This document shows, in pieces, positions 1-6,225 of a stretch of DNA of 6,247 bases. The stretch is taken from assembly GCA_964453575.1 (NCBI GenBank), contig CAYVRW010000116.1, positions 1 to 6,247 of the forward strand, given 5' to 3'. Source of the stretch: JABDBK01 sp964453575. GTDB lineage: Bacteria > Pseudomonadota > Gammaproteobacteria > DSM-16500. Numbering within the stretch: position 1 is the first letter of the stretch; each line of letters begins with the position of its first letter. The position numbers and the translations under genes were made by a program. Below the pieces are notes generated by a model. That model did not search any database, was not told where the DNA came from, and saw only the letters and a list, made by a program, of their open reading frames with translations.

Positions 1-58
1 GTGGCCCCGGCTCCGAGCTCCTTTCCCCACCCTACTTTTTATTGTTTTTTTATGTTGT

Positions 59-93
59 TGGTGGGTAAATGTTGTGCTGCGACGTGCCCACCA
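59..93 (+). promoter_or_regulatory. Possible leader hairpin
   Basis: TGGTGGGTA at 59-67 can pair with TGCCCACCA at 85-93, giving nine pairs including one G-U, around a 17-base loop. The core GGTGGG/CCCACC is perfect. It lies about 20 bases before the Shine-Dalgarno-like GAGGA of the first gene. No U-run follows, so it does not look like an intrinsic terminator. It could shape the 5' mRNA leader or be chance; no function is shown. Confidence 0.25.
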
Positions 94-111
94 CCAAATA
101 TGTTGCACAAC

Positions 112-116
112 GAGGA
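112..116 (+). promoter_or_regulatory. Ribosome binding site of first gene
   Basis: GAGGA lies four bases before the ATG at 121. It decides the start in favour of 121 over the in-frame GTG at 1 and the ATGs at 52 and 100, none of which has a comparable site. The spacing is slightly short. Confidence 0.5.
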
Positions 117-120
117 TTTG

Positions 121-486
121 ATGATTAACCTTATTAAATTTATCCATGTTTTATTCGCCCTAGGTCTGCTAGGCATAACAGCTTATTGCACGACTTTTAC
201 TCGTGCTAAACGTTATGCTAATCCTTTATTTTTAATCAGTTTATTTGCATTTATAACCGGAAGCTTGCTGATCTATCCAAAACATTTTACTTTCCATACT
301 GCATGGATACAAGCTGCCTATTTTCTTTTAATCTTGTATGCCTGCATTCTTGGGTTTTCGCTAAAATTTTTCTCTCACTTCTGGCTATGGCGTTGTATTT
401 ATTTTATACTTATTTCTATACTTATTTTAATTATCCATGATGCAGTGACCAAACATACCATTTTATACTTTAACTATGCTTTATAA
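121..486 (+). CDS. Small four-helix membrane protein, unknown function
   Basis: A 121-residue, very hydrophobic protein with four predicted inner-membrane helices at about residues 4-22, 36-52, 62-81 and 90-106. I do not recognise the family with confidence. Helix 1 begins with KFIHVLFALGLLG, with His9 inside the helix; His55 and His59 lie in the loop after helix 2, and His106 closes helix 4. A Lys-x-(Ile/Leu)-His motif in helix 1 of a four-helix protein recalls CopD-, DUF2269- and HemJ-like membrane proteins, some of which bind heme or metal; that similarity is by eye only. The start at 121 is chosen because of GAGGA at 112-116 and because upstream codons would add a Pro/Cys-rich tail before helix 1. 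The gene overlaps the next, also four-helix, gene by 11 bases and lies in one unit with ccmA-H, so a role in heme handling or respiration is possible but only inferred. Confidence 0.75.
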   Translation: MINLIKFIHVLFALGLLGITAYCTTFTRAKRYANPLFLISLFAFITGSLLIYPKHFTFHTAWIQAAYFLLILYACILGFSLKFFSHFWLWRCIYFILISILILIIHDAVTKHTILYFNYAL

Positions 487-847
487 TGCCTTAAAAATAT
501 TACATATTATGAGTGCTGCGCTTTTGCTAACAAGTATTGTCTATACTTTTAAGCTTTGGCTCACCCACTCATTAGAAAAAATTCAACTACAAACTTGGGG
601 TTTATTTATTCCCACAGCGATTTTTCAGTTAGCTACTGGTTTTACCATGATCAGCTTAAAGCAATATAATCTATCTGACATATGGATTATAGGCAGCTTG
701 GGCGGTTTTATGGTGCTCATTATAAGCTGGTTTGGCTTTCTCTACCTACTTTCTACCCGAGCTAAAAAATTACAAATTGCTTTACTCGCGACAGCATGTA
801 TTACATTATTAGTCATGATATTTTTAATGGCTAATAAAATACTTTAG
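476..847 (+). CDS. Four-helix membrane protein, DUF2269-like
   Basis: A 123-residue membrane protein with helices at about residues 5-24, 40-60, 69-92 and 99-119. The start ALKILHIMSAALLL places His10 in helix 1. The pattern that follows, a Trp (41) and Pro-Thr-Ala (46-48) leading to Gln51 and Thr-Gly (54-55) in helix 2, then Trp70 at the start of helix 3 and Trp85 followed by a basic stretch RAKK (95-98), resembles the DUF2269 family of predicted integral membrane proteins. This is by-eye recognition, so the family call is moderate. No biochemical role is established for DUF2269 that I can cite. The ATG at 476 lies within the preceding gene (11-base overlap) and has no clear Shine-Dalgarno sequence, suggesting translational coupling. 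It ends one base before ccmA. It resembles its upstream neighbour in length and topology, so the two may have arisen by duplication or form a heterodimer (inference). Confidence 0.75.
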   Translation: MLYNALKILHIMSAALLLTSIVYTFKLWLTHSLEKIQLQTWGLFIPTAIFQLATGFTMISLKQYNLSDIWIIGSLGGFMVLIISWFGFLYLLSTRAKKLQIALLATACITLLVMIFLMANKIL

Positions 848-848
848 T

Positions 849-1466
849 ATGCTATGTATACATAATCTTACGTTCGAACGTAACCAAACTTTGTTTGCGA
901 AATTGAATGAAACAGTCAATCCCGGCGATATCATTCAAATTCGTGGAGCTAATGGATCTGGAAAAACCACACTGTTACGCATACTTGCATGTTTGATAGA
1001 ACCTCATCAAGGCAAAATCACCTGGAATGATTTATGTATTGCAAAACATCGTGAAACTTATCTGGAAAATGTCATTTATATAGGACATTTAAATGGGACA
1101 AAGCCTAATTTAACTGTTTATGAAAACTTATCGCTTAACGGTATACTTACAGGATGCACACCTCAAAAATTAAATAATGTTATTGAAAAAGCAGGTCTTG
1201 AAAAAGTTTCGCATAAACGCGCACATTGTTTGTCTGCAGGGCAATTGAGACGTTTATGTTTAGCACGGCTCATGCTTACGCCTCGTCCATTGTGGCTTCT
1301 AGATGAACCTCATACAGCACTCGATTCAGATGGACAATTATTACTAAATTTATTATTAAAAGAACATGTAGCCCAGCAAGGCATTGCCATGATTGCAACG
1401 CATCAGGTTTTGACATTAAACCATTCCATGAAAACAATTATGCTTGGTGATCAGCATGCATGTTAA
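849..1466 (+). CDS. ccmA: Heme exporter ATP-binding protein CcmA
   Basis: A 205-residue ABC ATPase, the same size as E. coli CcmA. It is the cytoplasmic motor of the CcmABCD complex; ATP hydrolysis releases heme-loaded CcmE from CcmC/CcmD (family knowledge). Visible motifs are Walker A GANGSGKTT at residues 33-41, the CcmA-typical YIGH at 77-80 where other ABC proteins carry the Q-loop Gln, signature LSAGQ at 128-132 followed by LRR, Walker B LWLLDEP at 148-154 with catalytic Glu153, D-loop ALD at 157-159, and H-loop His185 in ATHQ. All catalytic residues are intact. The ATG is one base after the stop of the DUF2269-like gene and has no obvious Shine-Dalgarno sequence, so coupling is likely. 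The 3' end overlaps ccmB by 11 bases. Neighbours ccmB and ccmC separate it from unrelated ABC exporters. Confidence 0.97.
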   Translation: MLCIHNLTFERNQTLFAKLNETVNPGDIIQIRGANGSGKTTLLRILACLIEPHQGKITWNDLCIAKHRETYLENVIYIGHLNGTKPNLTVYENLSLNGILTGCTPQKLNNVIEKAGLEKVSHKRAHCLSAGQLRRLCLARLMLTPRPLWLLDEPHTALDSDGQLLLNLLLKEHVAQQGIAMIATHQVLTLNHSMKTIMLGDQHAC

Positions 1467-2136
1467 TTATTTAAATGCCTTTATTCGAATAACGCTTTAT
1501 GAAATAAATATTACATTACGTTCTTCTTTTCAATGGATAACTCCCCTGATTTTTTATGTCCTTGTGGTGTGTATGTTTCCTTTAGCACTAGGACATGACC
1601 AAGCCCTTTTAATGACCATAGCACCAGGGATAATTTGGGTAGCAGCATTATTAGCAACTGTCATATCCATGGGGCATTTATTTAGAGATGATTTTAATGA
1701 AGGTTATCTTGATTTATTACTTTTAAGCCCCTATCCTTTGACCTTATTGGCGCTAACAAAAATCACGAGTCACTGGATAACTCATGGTTTACCGTTAGTT
1801 TTATTAAGTCCGTTACTCGGTTTTTTGCTTGATTTAAGCACAGAAGAATGCTGTGCTCTTATTTTCACATTATTACTTGGAACACCTGTTTTAAGCTTGA
1901 TAGGTGGAATAGGAGCAGCATTAACGTTTACGATTCGAAGTCATGGGCTTTTACTACCTTTGCTTATTATGCCATTCTACGTTCCTGTACTTATTTTTGG
2001 AACGGGTATTATGACCATGACTCACAACCATGAACCTGTCATAGCTTATTATGCGATCATGGGAGCATGGGTATTATTAAGCTTGGTCTTTGCCCCTTTC
2101 TTTACAGGACAAGCTTTAAAAATACGGACACTCTAA
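1456..2136 (+). CDS. ccmB: Heme exporter membrane subunit CcmB
   Basis: A 226-residue integral membrane protein (E. coli CcmB is about 220), partner of CcmA in the ABC transporter-like complex that acts on the CcmC-heme-CcmE intermediate. About six membrane helices are visible. Family motifs are APGIIWVAALLATV (56-69), the cytoplasmic LFRDD (75-79) that follows it as in E. coli, GTPVLSLIGGIGAALT (142-157), and the Pro-rich LLPLLIMPFYVPVLIFG (166-182). I place the start at the ATG at 1456, preceded by GGTGA (1446-1450) at a five-base spacing; an in-frame TTG at 1444 would add four residues and is less likely. It overlaps ccmA by 11 bases, and its TAA is directly followed by the ccmC ATG. Family assignment is secure; the exact start is slightly less so. 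Confidence 0.95.
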   Translation: MHVNYLNAFIRITLYEINITLRSSFQWITPLIFYVLVVCMFPLALGHDQALLMTIAPGIIWVAALLATVISMGHLFRDDFNEGYLDLLLLSPYPLTLLALTKITSHWITHGLPLVLLSPLLGFLLDLSTEECCALIFTLLLGTPVLSLIGGIGAALTFTIRSHGLLLPLLIMPFYVPVLIFGTGIMTMTHNHEPVIAYYAIMGAWVLLSLVFAPFFTGQALKIRTL

Positions 2137-2877
2137 ATGTTTCATTGGTTAAATAAAAAATTTTTATCATCGCGCTTTTTTTATAAAAGCACGACTACGC
2201 TCATTCCTTGGGTAACCATAGGATTTGGCTTGTGTTTTGCCTATGGAATTTTTACAGGATTATTTTTAGCACCTGCGGATTATCAACAAGGTGATGGATT
2301 TCGGATTATTTATGTGCACGTTCCCAGTGCTTTTACCGCCATGATCATTTATCTTATTATGGCAATATGCGCTATTATGAATTTATGTTGGCGAATTAAA
2401 ATCACTGCCATTTGTATGTCTTGCAGCGCACCTATCGGCGCATGGTTTACTCTTTTAACTCTTATCACAGGTACCATTTGGGGAAAACCGATGTGGGGCA
2501 CCTGGTGGGTTTGGGATGCGAGACTCACTTCAGTGTTAATCCTATTATTTATTTATCTTGGTTTTATGGCTTTACAATCGGCCATTCCTGATGCACAAAC
2601 ACGCGACCGCGCGACCAGCATTATCACTGTCGTAGGTGTCATTAACTTACCTATCATTCATTATTCTGTTATCTGGTGGAACACACTACACCAAGGTCCC
2701 ACTATCAGTAAATTATCAGCACCGTCGATTGCACTTCCTATGCTTTATCCATTGCTGGCCATGATTACTGCATTTATATTATTTTATGTTTTGATCGTTA
2801 TCATACGTATGCGAAATCAAATTCTTCTAAGAGAAAGCCAAACGGCTTGGGTGAAAGAGGTTATTCAACATGGATGA
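2137..2877 (+). CDS. ccmC: Heme delivery protein CcmC
   Basis: A 246-residue, six-helix membrane protein (E. coli CcmC is 245). It binds heme at the periplasmic face and presents it to CcmE for covalent attachment. The tryptophan-rich WWD domain is present at about 115-129 (WGKPMWGTWWVWDARLT). The two histidines expected as axial heme ligands are His61, in IYVHVPSA, and His185, in WWNTLHQGPT, matching His60 and His184 of E. coli. A further histidine, His175, lies in INLPIIHYS. The ATG directly abuts the ccmB stop; a weak CGGA at 2125-2128 may serve as ribosome binding site. It overlaps ccmD by 8 bases. In some bacteria, including Legionella, ccmC loss also affects iron uptake or intracellular growth; whether that applies here is unknown. 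The sequence looks fully functional. Confidence 0.97.
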   Translation: MFHWLNKKFLSSRFFYKSTTTLIPWVTIGFGLCFAYGIFTGLFLAPADYQQGDGFRIIYVHVPSAFTAMIIYLIMAICAIMNLCWRIKITAICMSCSAPIGAWFTLLTLITGTIWGKPMWGTWWVWDARLTSVLILLFIYLGFMALQSAIPDAQTRDRATSIITVVGVINLPIIHYSVIWWNTLHQGPTISKLSAPSIALPMLYPLLAMITAFILFYVLIVIIRMRNQILLRESQTAWVKEVIQHG

Positions 2878-3013
2878 TTATGGAATTTATATTTGGCCAG
2901 CTTATGCGATTACTATTTTTGTTTTATGCTTAAATATTTTTTTTGCATTACGTGAAAAACATAAAACCTACTCTTTGCTTAAAAATAACCATGAACCGAA
3001 AACAAAAAAATAG
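2870..3013 (+). CDS. ccmD: Small heme exporter subunit CcmD
   Basis: A 47-codon gene that is easily missed. The protein begins MDDYGIYIWPAYAITIFVLC and has a single membrane helix at about residues 8-27, followed by a cationic cytoplasmic tail (REKHK at 28-32, then KTKK at the end). This is the CcmD pattern: a short aromatic N-terminus with Tyr-x-Trp-x-x-Tyr, one helix, and a basic tail. CcmD stabilises the CcmA-B-C-E complex and is needed to release holo-CcmE (family knowledge). The ATG overlaps the end of ccmC by 8 bases and has GAGG at 2857-2860, nine bases upstream, one of the better ribosome binding sites in the operon. Its 3' end overlaps the ccmE start by 23 bases. Size, position between ccmC and ccmE, and sequence all agree. 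Confidence 0.93.
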   Translation: MDDYGIYIWPAYAITIFVLCLNIFFALREKHKTYSLLKNNHEPKTKK

Positions 3014-3404
3014 ACTTATAGGTATTTTTATCGCTTTGCCCTTAATAAGTATGGCGGTAGGACTCATTTTATTTGCTTTAAAACAAAATATAAATTTATT
3101 TTATACGCCATCACAATTAACAGCACTATCTAATCAGCCTAAGCAATCTATACGATTAGGCGGGTATGTTAAAGCACAAAGCGTGCATTATGATGATTCA
3201 GGTGAAGGCGTAAGTTTTATAATTACTGACAGAACAAAAAACCTGGTTGTGCATTTTAAAGGTATTTTGCCGAATTTATTCAGAGAAGGACAAACCGTCA
3301 TTGTGACTGGAAAATTAAATAATCAGCATCAATTGATAGCGAATCAGGTGTTGGCTAAACATGATGAAAAATATATGCCGGCAGGAATAAATTATGCTTC
3401 CTGA
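2991..3404 (+). CDS. ccmE: Periplasmic heme chaperone CcmE
   Basis: A 137-residue protein (E. coli CcmE is 159). A short basic N-terminus (NRKQKNR) is followed by one membrane anchor at about 9-30 and a periplasmic OB-fold domain. CcmE carries heme covalently bound to a histidine and hands it to CcmF/CcmH. The heme site is intact: His124 in VLAKHDEKYMP, with Tyr128 as the expected axial ligand (the HxxxY class). Other family blocks are FYTPSQL (37-43), RLGGYVK (55-61) and GILPNLFREGQ (91-101). The flexible tail after the motif is very short (nine residues after Tyr128). I choose the ATG at 2991; an in-frame TTG at 2943 would add 16 residues lying inside ccmD. No good Shine-Dalgarno is visible, and the start lies 23 bases inside ccmD, so coupled translation is likely. 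The end overlaps ccmF by 11 bases. Confidence 0.96.
   Translation: MNRKQKNRLIGIFIALPLISMAVGLILFALKQNINLFYTPSQLTALSNQPKQSIRLGGYVKAQSVHYDDSGEGVSFIITDRTKNLVVHFKGILPNLFREGQTVIVTGKLNNQHQLIANQVLAKHDEKYMPAGINYAS
3383..3386 (+). promoter_or_regulatory. Ribosome binding site of ccmF
   Basis: AGGA seven bases before the ccmF ATG at 3394, inside the end of ccmE. It is one of the better-spaced sites in the operon and fixes the ccmF start. Confidence 0.5.
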
Positions 3405-5253
3405 ACTCGGAAATTTTGCCATCATTTCGGCGCTATGTTTTGCCCTATTACAATCATTCTTTCGTCAAACGTTTTCTGCGTTTGCTCAATTCGGCTGTTT
3501 ATTTGCCGCTATGTTCATTCTTATAGGCAGCTTTATAGCAAACGACATCACCGTGTTATACGTAAGAGAACACTCCCATCATCTGTTACCCCTTCTCTAC
3601 AAAATAGGCGCTGCGTGGGGCGGCCATGAAGGGTCATTATTATTATGGTGTCTTATCTTAAGCGGCTGGACGATAGTATTTATTATTTTTTCAAATAAAA
3701 ATTTAGCACGTAGCATTTATTCGCATATCATTAGGGTGCTAGGTTTATTGAATACTGGATTTATTGCATTCTTATTTTTTACATCTAATCCTTTCAAACG
3801 AGATTTTCCTGATATTCCTATTGTTGGAAATGATTTAACTCCTTTATTACAAGATCCAGGTTTACTTTTTCATCCACCTGCTTTGTATATTGGCTATATA
3901 GGCTTTGCTATTCCTTTTGCATTTGCCATCGCTGCATTACTCGATGACAATAGCGATCAAAATTGGCTAAGTGCGTGTAAACCCTGGGTGATATTACCCT
4001 GGATTTATTTAACTGGCGGCATTATTTTAGGAAGCTGGTGGGCTTATCGCGAATTAGGCTGGGGCGGCTGGTGGTTTTGGGACCCAGTAGAAAATGCATC
4101 ATTATTACCGTGGTTATCCGGCACAGCTTTACTGCATAGTTTGATCGTTTCTGAAAAGCGCAATGTTTTTCAAGGTTGGACGATATTGCTTGCCATTGTC
4201 ACATTTGGATTAAGCTTAATCGGTACCTTTTTGGTGAGATCAGGTATATTGATTTCGGTGCATACTTTTGCAAGTGATCCGACTCGAGGAGTTTTTTTAT
4301 TAGGCCTGCTTGCATTTATTATGGGAAGTGCGTTTTTTCTTTATGCTATTAAGATAAAACATTTTTATCAAGAACCCGCATTTAATCTTATGTCACGAGA
4401 AACGGCATTACTTATTAATACAGTGATACTTATTACCGTTATGGCAACCATTGCTTTAGGAACACTCTACCCTATTGCGCTTGATTCCTTGCACCTTGAA
4501 AAAATTTCCGTAGGTGAACCGTATTTTAATATCGTTTTCACACCTATGATGCTATTACTTTTGCTTATTATGGGTATTGCACCTCACATGCGTTGGGAAA
4601 AACAACCTCTGTTAATCCTATGGAAAAAACTGCGTATAACACTATTGTTAAGCATTGCATTAGGTATAACATTGCCTTGGATGTTAGGTTTTAAAATTTA
4701 TTTTTTGACTTGCGTAGGACTATCCATAGGCATCTGGATTATTTTATCAACCCTACAAAATGGTTTAAACATTCATAAACTGCCTATGATCATAGCTCAT
4801 TTGGGTATGGCGGTAATGGTTTTAGGGGTAAGTATTAACAAATCTTACAGCGAAGAGCGGCAAGTTAAATTATTGCTTCATGAAAAAACTTCCCTCGCAG
4901 GCTACGAATTTATATTCAGCGATATCAATGAAGCTGCCAAAACGAATTACCAAAGTCTAATTGCGACTTTCACTATTCATAAAAACAACAAAAAAGTGGG
5001 CACACTTAATGCTGAACAACGTATTTATTTTAGCCATAATCAACTATTTAGCAAACCTGGTATTATTTATAATGCCTTTCGAGACCTTTATTTGACCTTA
5101 GGAACACCTTTTCGAGATGAGACATGGTCCATACGTATTTATTATAAACCCTGCGTTCGTTGGATCTGGTTTGGCGGTTTTATGATAATATTAGGCGGAT
5201 TATTATCATTCTTTAGCTATTTGAAAAATAACCGGGGCTTTAAACATGCTTAA
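3394..5253 (+). CDS. ccmF: Heme lyase subunit CcmF
   Basis: A 619-residue polytopic membrane protein (E. coli CcmF is about 647). With CcmH it takes heme from CcmE and attaches it to apocytochrome c. Visible in order: WGGHEGSLLLW (75-85), LLQDPGLLFHPPALY (151-165) with periplasmic His160, the WWD domain (about 214-234, core WGGWWFWDPVENAS), TALLHS with His248, SVHTFASDP with His290, GEPYFNIVF (374-382), and AHLGMAV with His469. These four histidines correspond to E. coli His173, His261, His303 and His491, the proposed ligands of the WWD-site heme and the stable b heme. A large periplasmic loop at about 485-590 precedes the last helix (about 593-611). The ATG at 3394 overlaps ccmE by 11 bases and has AGGA at good spacing. 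It overlaps ccmG by 8 bases. No residue loss or frameshift is seen. Confidence 0.97.
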   Translation: MLPELGNFAIISALCFALLQSFFRQTFSAFAQFGCLFAAMFILIGSFIANDITVLYVREHSHHLLPLLYKIGAAWGGHEGSLLLWCLILSGWTIVFIIFSNKNLARSIYSHIIRVLGLLNTGFIAFLFFTSNPFKRDFPDIPIVGNDLTPLLQDPGLLFHPPALYIGYIGFAIPFAFAIAALLDDNSDQNWLSACKPWVILPWIYLTGGIILGSWWAYRELGWGGWWFWDPVENASLLPWLSGTALLHSLIVSEKRNVFQGWTILLAIVTFGLSLIGTFLVRSGILISVHTFASDPTRGVFLLGLLAFIMGSAFFLYAIKIKHFYQEPAFNLMSRETALLINTVILITVMATIALGTLYPIALDSLHLEKISVGEPYFNIVFTPMMLLLLLIMGIAPHMRWEKQPLLILWKKLRITLLLSIALGITLPWMLGFKIYFLTCVGLSIGIWIILSTLQNGLNIHKLPMIIAHLGMAVMVLGVSINKSYSEERQVKLLLHEKTSLAGYEFIFSDINEAAKTNYQSLIATFTIHKNNKKVGTLNAEQRIYFSHNQLFSKPGIIYNAFRDLYLTLGTPFRDETWSIRIYYKPCVRWIWFGGFMIILGGLLSFFSYLKNNRGFKHA

Positions 5254-5791
5254 AAAAATGAACCTTATTGTTCCTCTGCTATTATTTATTATTATCATAG
5301 GATTTTTATGGCGCGGCTTGAAAATCAGTGAGCCTGGGCTTATTCCTTCGCCGCTTATTAGTCAGCCTGCCCCTAACTTTAAACTTCCTCAATTGTTCTC
5401 GCCCACTGAAATCACTAGTAATGATGATTTTATCGGTCATGTGACTTTACTGAATGTATGGGCAACATGGTGTAAAGCATGTGTCGTAGAACATGATTTT
5501 CTACTTAACCTTGCGACGACAGAAGATTTAACTATTGTTGGTATGAATTATAAAGATGACGTCGCACTTGCCAAAGAGTGGTTACAAAAATATGGCAATC
5601 CTTATTATGTCGTGGCCGTAGATGCTTCGGGAAATACCGGCATTGATTGGGGTGTTTATGGGACACCGGAAACATTTATTATCGATAAAAAAGGTATTAT
5701 TCGATATAAACATATTGGTCCTATCAATGCTGCTATTTGGGAAAAAACATTGCATCCTATTATCATGCAGCTGCGGAATGAAACGTTGTGA
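5246..5791 (+). CDS. ccmG: Thiol:disulfide oxidoreductase CcmG (DsbE)
   Basis: A 181-residue membrane-anchored periplasmic thioredoxin-like protein (E. coli DsbE/CcmG is 185). It reduces the disulfide of apocytochrome c, directly or via CcmH, drawing electrons from DsbD (family knowledge; no dsbD in this window). A Lys-rich N-terminus and one anchor helix (about 7-22) are followed by the thioredoxin fold. The active site is WATWCKACVVEH with Cys76 and Cys79 and the family Glu82. The cis-proline is Pro141 in GVYGTPETF (136-144), a CcmG hallmark. The residues between the cysteines are Lys-Ala, unlike the Pro-Thr of E. coli. The start ATG lies in the end of ccmF (8-base overlap) with GGGG at 5234-5237 as a possible ribosome binding site; the ATG at 5258 is an alternative that would remove four residues. 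It overlaps ccmH by four bases (GTGA). Confidence 0.96.
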   Translation: MLKKMNLIVPLLLFIIIIGFLWRGLKISEPGLIPSPLISQPAPNFKLPQLFSPTEITSNDDFIGHVTLLNVWATWCKACVVEHDFLLNLATTEDLTIVGMNYKDDVALAKEWLQKYGNPYYVVAVDASGNTGIDWGVYGTPETFIIDKKGIIRYKHIGPINAAIWEKTLHPIIMQLRNETL

Positions 5792-6198
5792 AAAAATTCT
5801 TTATTTTTTTTATAACATTTTTTATTTATCAGCAAGGAATAGCAGCGGAAGATTATTACACCTTTAATTCACAAAATGACAAACAACGCTTTGCATCCCT
5901 CACGGCCCAACTTCGCTGCTTAGTTTGTCAAAATCAAACGCTGGCTGAATCCAATGCGCCGCTTGCGACGGATCTACGCGATCAAATTTATCAAAGAATT
6001 AATGCAGGACAATCGGATAAAACCATCACAGATTACTTGGTCAGCCGTTATGGCAATTTTATTTTATACCAGCCGCCATTTGATAAAGCGACGTTGGTTT
6101 TGTGGTTAGCACCGTTTGTGATGCTTTTTGTGGGGGTTTTTTGGTTGGTTTGTGGGATCCATTTAGTAAGAAAAAAACCTCCTCCCCCGGCCCTGTAG
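5788..6198 (+). CDS. ccmH: Apocytochrome c thioreductase CcmH (short form)
   Basis: A 136-residue protein with a GTG start inside a GTGA overlap with ccmG. Residues 1-20 form a hydrophobic signal peptide ending IAA before Glu21. The periplasmic three-helix domain carries the LRCLVCQNQ motif (42-50) with redox Cys44 and Cys47, followed by ESNAPLATDLR (54-64) and SRYGNFILYQPP (89-100), all conserved in the CcmH/CycL/Ccl2 family. A C-terminal membrane helix lies at about 105-125, ending in a basic, Pro-rich tail. With CcmF and CcmG it handles the CXXCH thiols during heme ligation. Unlike E. coli CcmH (350 residues), which is a fusion, this protein lacks the C-terminal CcmI-type TPR domain; it is the stand-alone form common in other proteobacteria. 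No ccmI start is seen in the remaining 49 bases. Family assignment is secure. Confidence 0.96.
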   Translation: MKKFFIFFITFFIYQQGIAAEDYYTFNSQNDKQRFASLTAQLRCLVCQNQTLAESNAPLATDLRDQIYQRINAGQSDKTITDYLVSRYGNFILYQPPFDKATLVLWLAPFVMLFVGVFWLVCGIHLVRKKPPPPAL

Positions 6199-6225
6199 GA
6201 TCGACGCATAATTTGAGAAGAAAGT

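Larger units (their letters stand above)
1..120. other. Upstream leader region, no supported gene
   Basis: This stretch precedes the first operon gene. Bases 1-34 are about 71% G+C (24 of 34), in sharp contrast with the AT-rich operon, and are followed by a T-rich tract at 35-52. A possible hairpin lies at 59-93. The frame of the next gene stays open through this region, but the implied peptide is Pro/Cys-rich and unlike the hydrophobic protein that follows, so I treat it as non-coding. I searched for sigma-70 type -35/-10 pairs and found none better than about half-matching. The operon promoter may lie here or beyond the left edge. Confidence 0.5.

Noticed and set aside
43..70. Sigma-70 promoter (TTGTTT, 16-base gap, GTAAAT)
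   Set aside because: The -10 matches the consensus at only three of six positions, so it is not distinguishable from chance in T-rich DNA.
1..120. N-terminal extension of the first gene to the GTG at base 1 (or the ATGs at 52 or 100)
   Set aside because: The extra residues are Pro/Cys-rich, unlike the membrane protein, and none of these starts has a ribosome binding site as good as the one before 121. The region is also GC-rich at its left edge.
1444..1455. TTG start for ccmB, four codons upstream
   Set aside because: The ATG at 1456 has GGTGA at a suitable distance and gives the usual family length.
1848..2033. Open frame inside ccmB
   Set aside because: It lies entirely within ccmB in another frame and shows no recognisable protein features.
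2943..2990. TTG start for ccmE giving 16 more residues
   Set aside because: These codons lie within ccmD, and the ATG at 2991 gives the normal CcmE N-terminus of a short basic stretch followed by the membrane anchor.
3435..3629. Open frame inside ccmF
   Set aside because: It is a shadow frame of the well-conserved CcmF N-terminal region, with a Cys- and Arg-rich composition and no motif.
5622..5867. Open frame across the ccmG/ccmH junction
   Set aside because: It overlaps two genes whose catalytic motifs are intact; there is no independent support for it.
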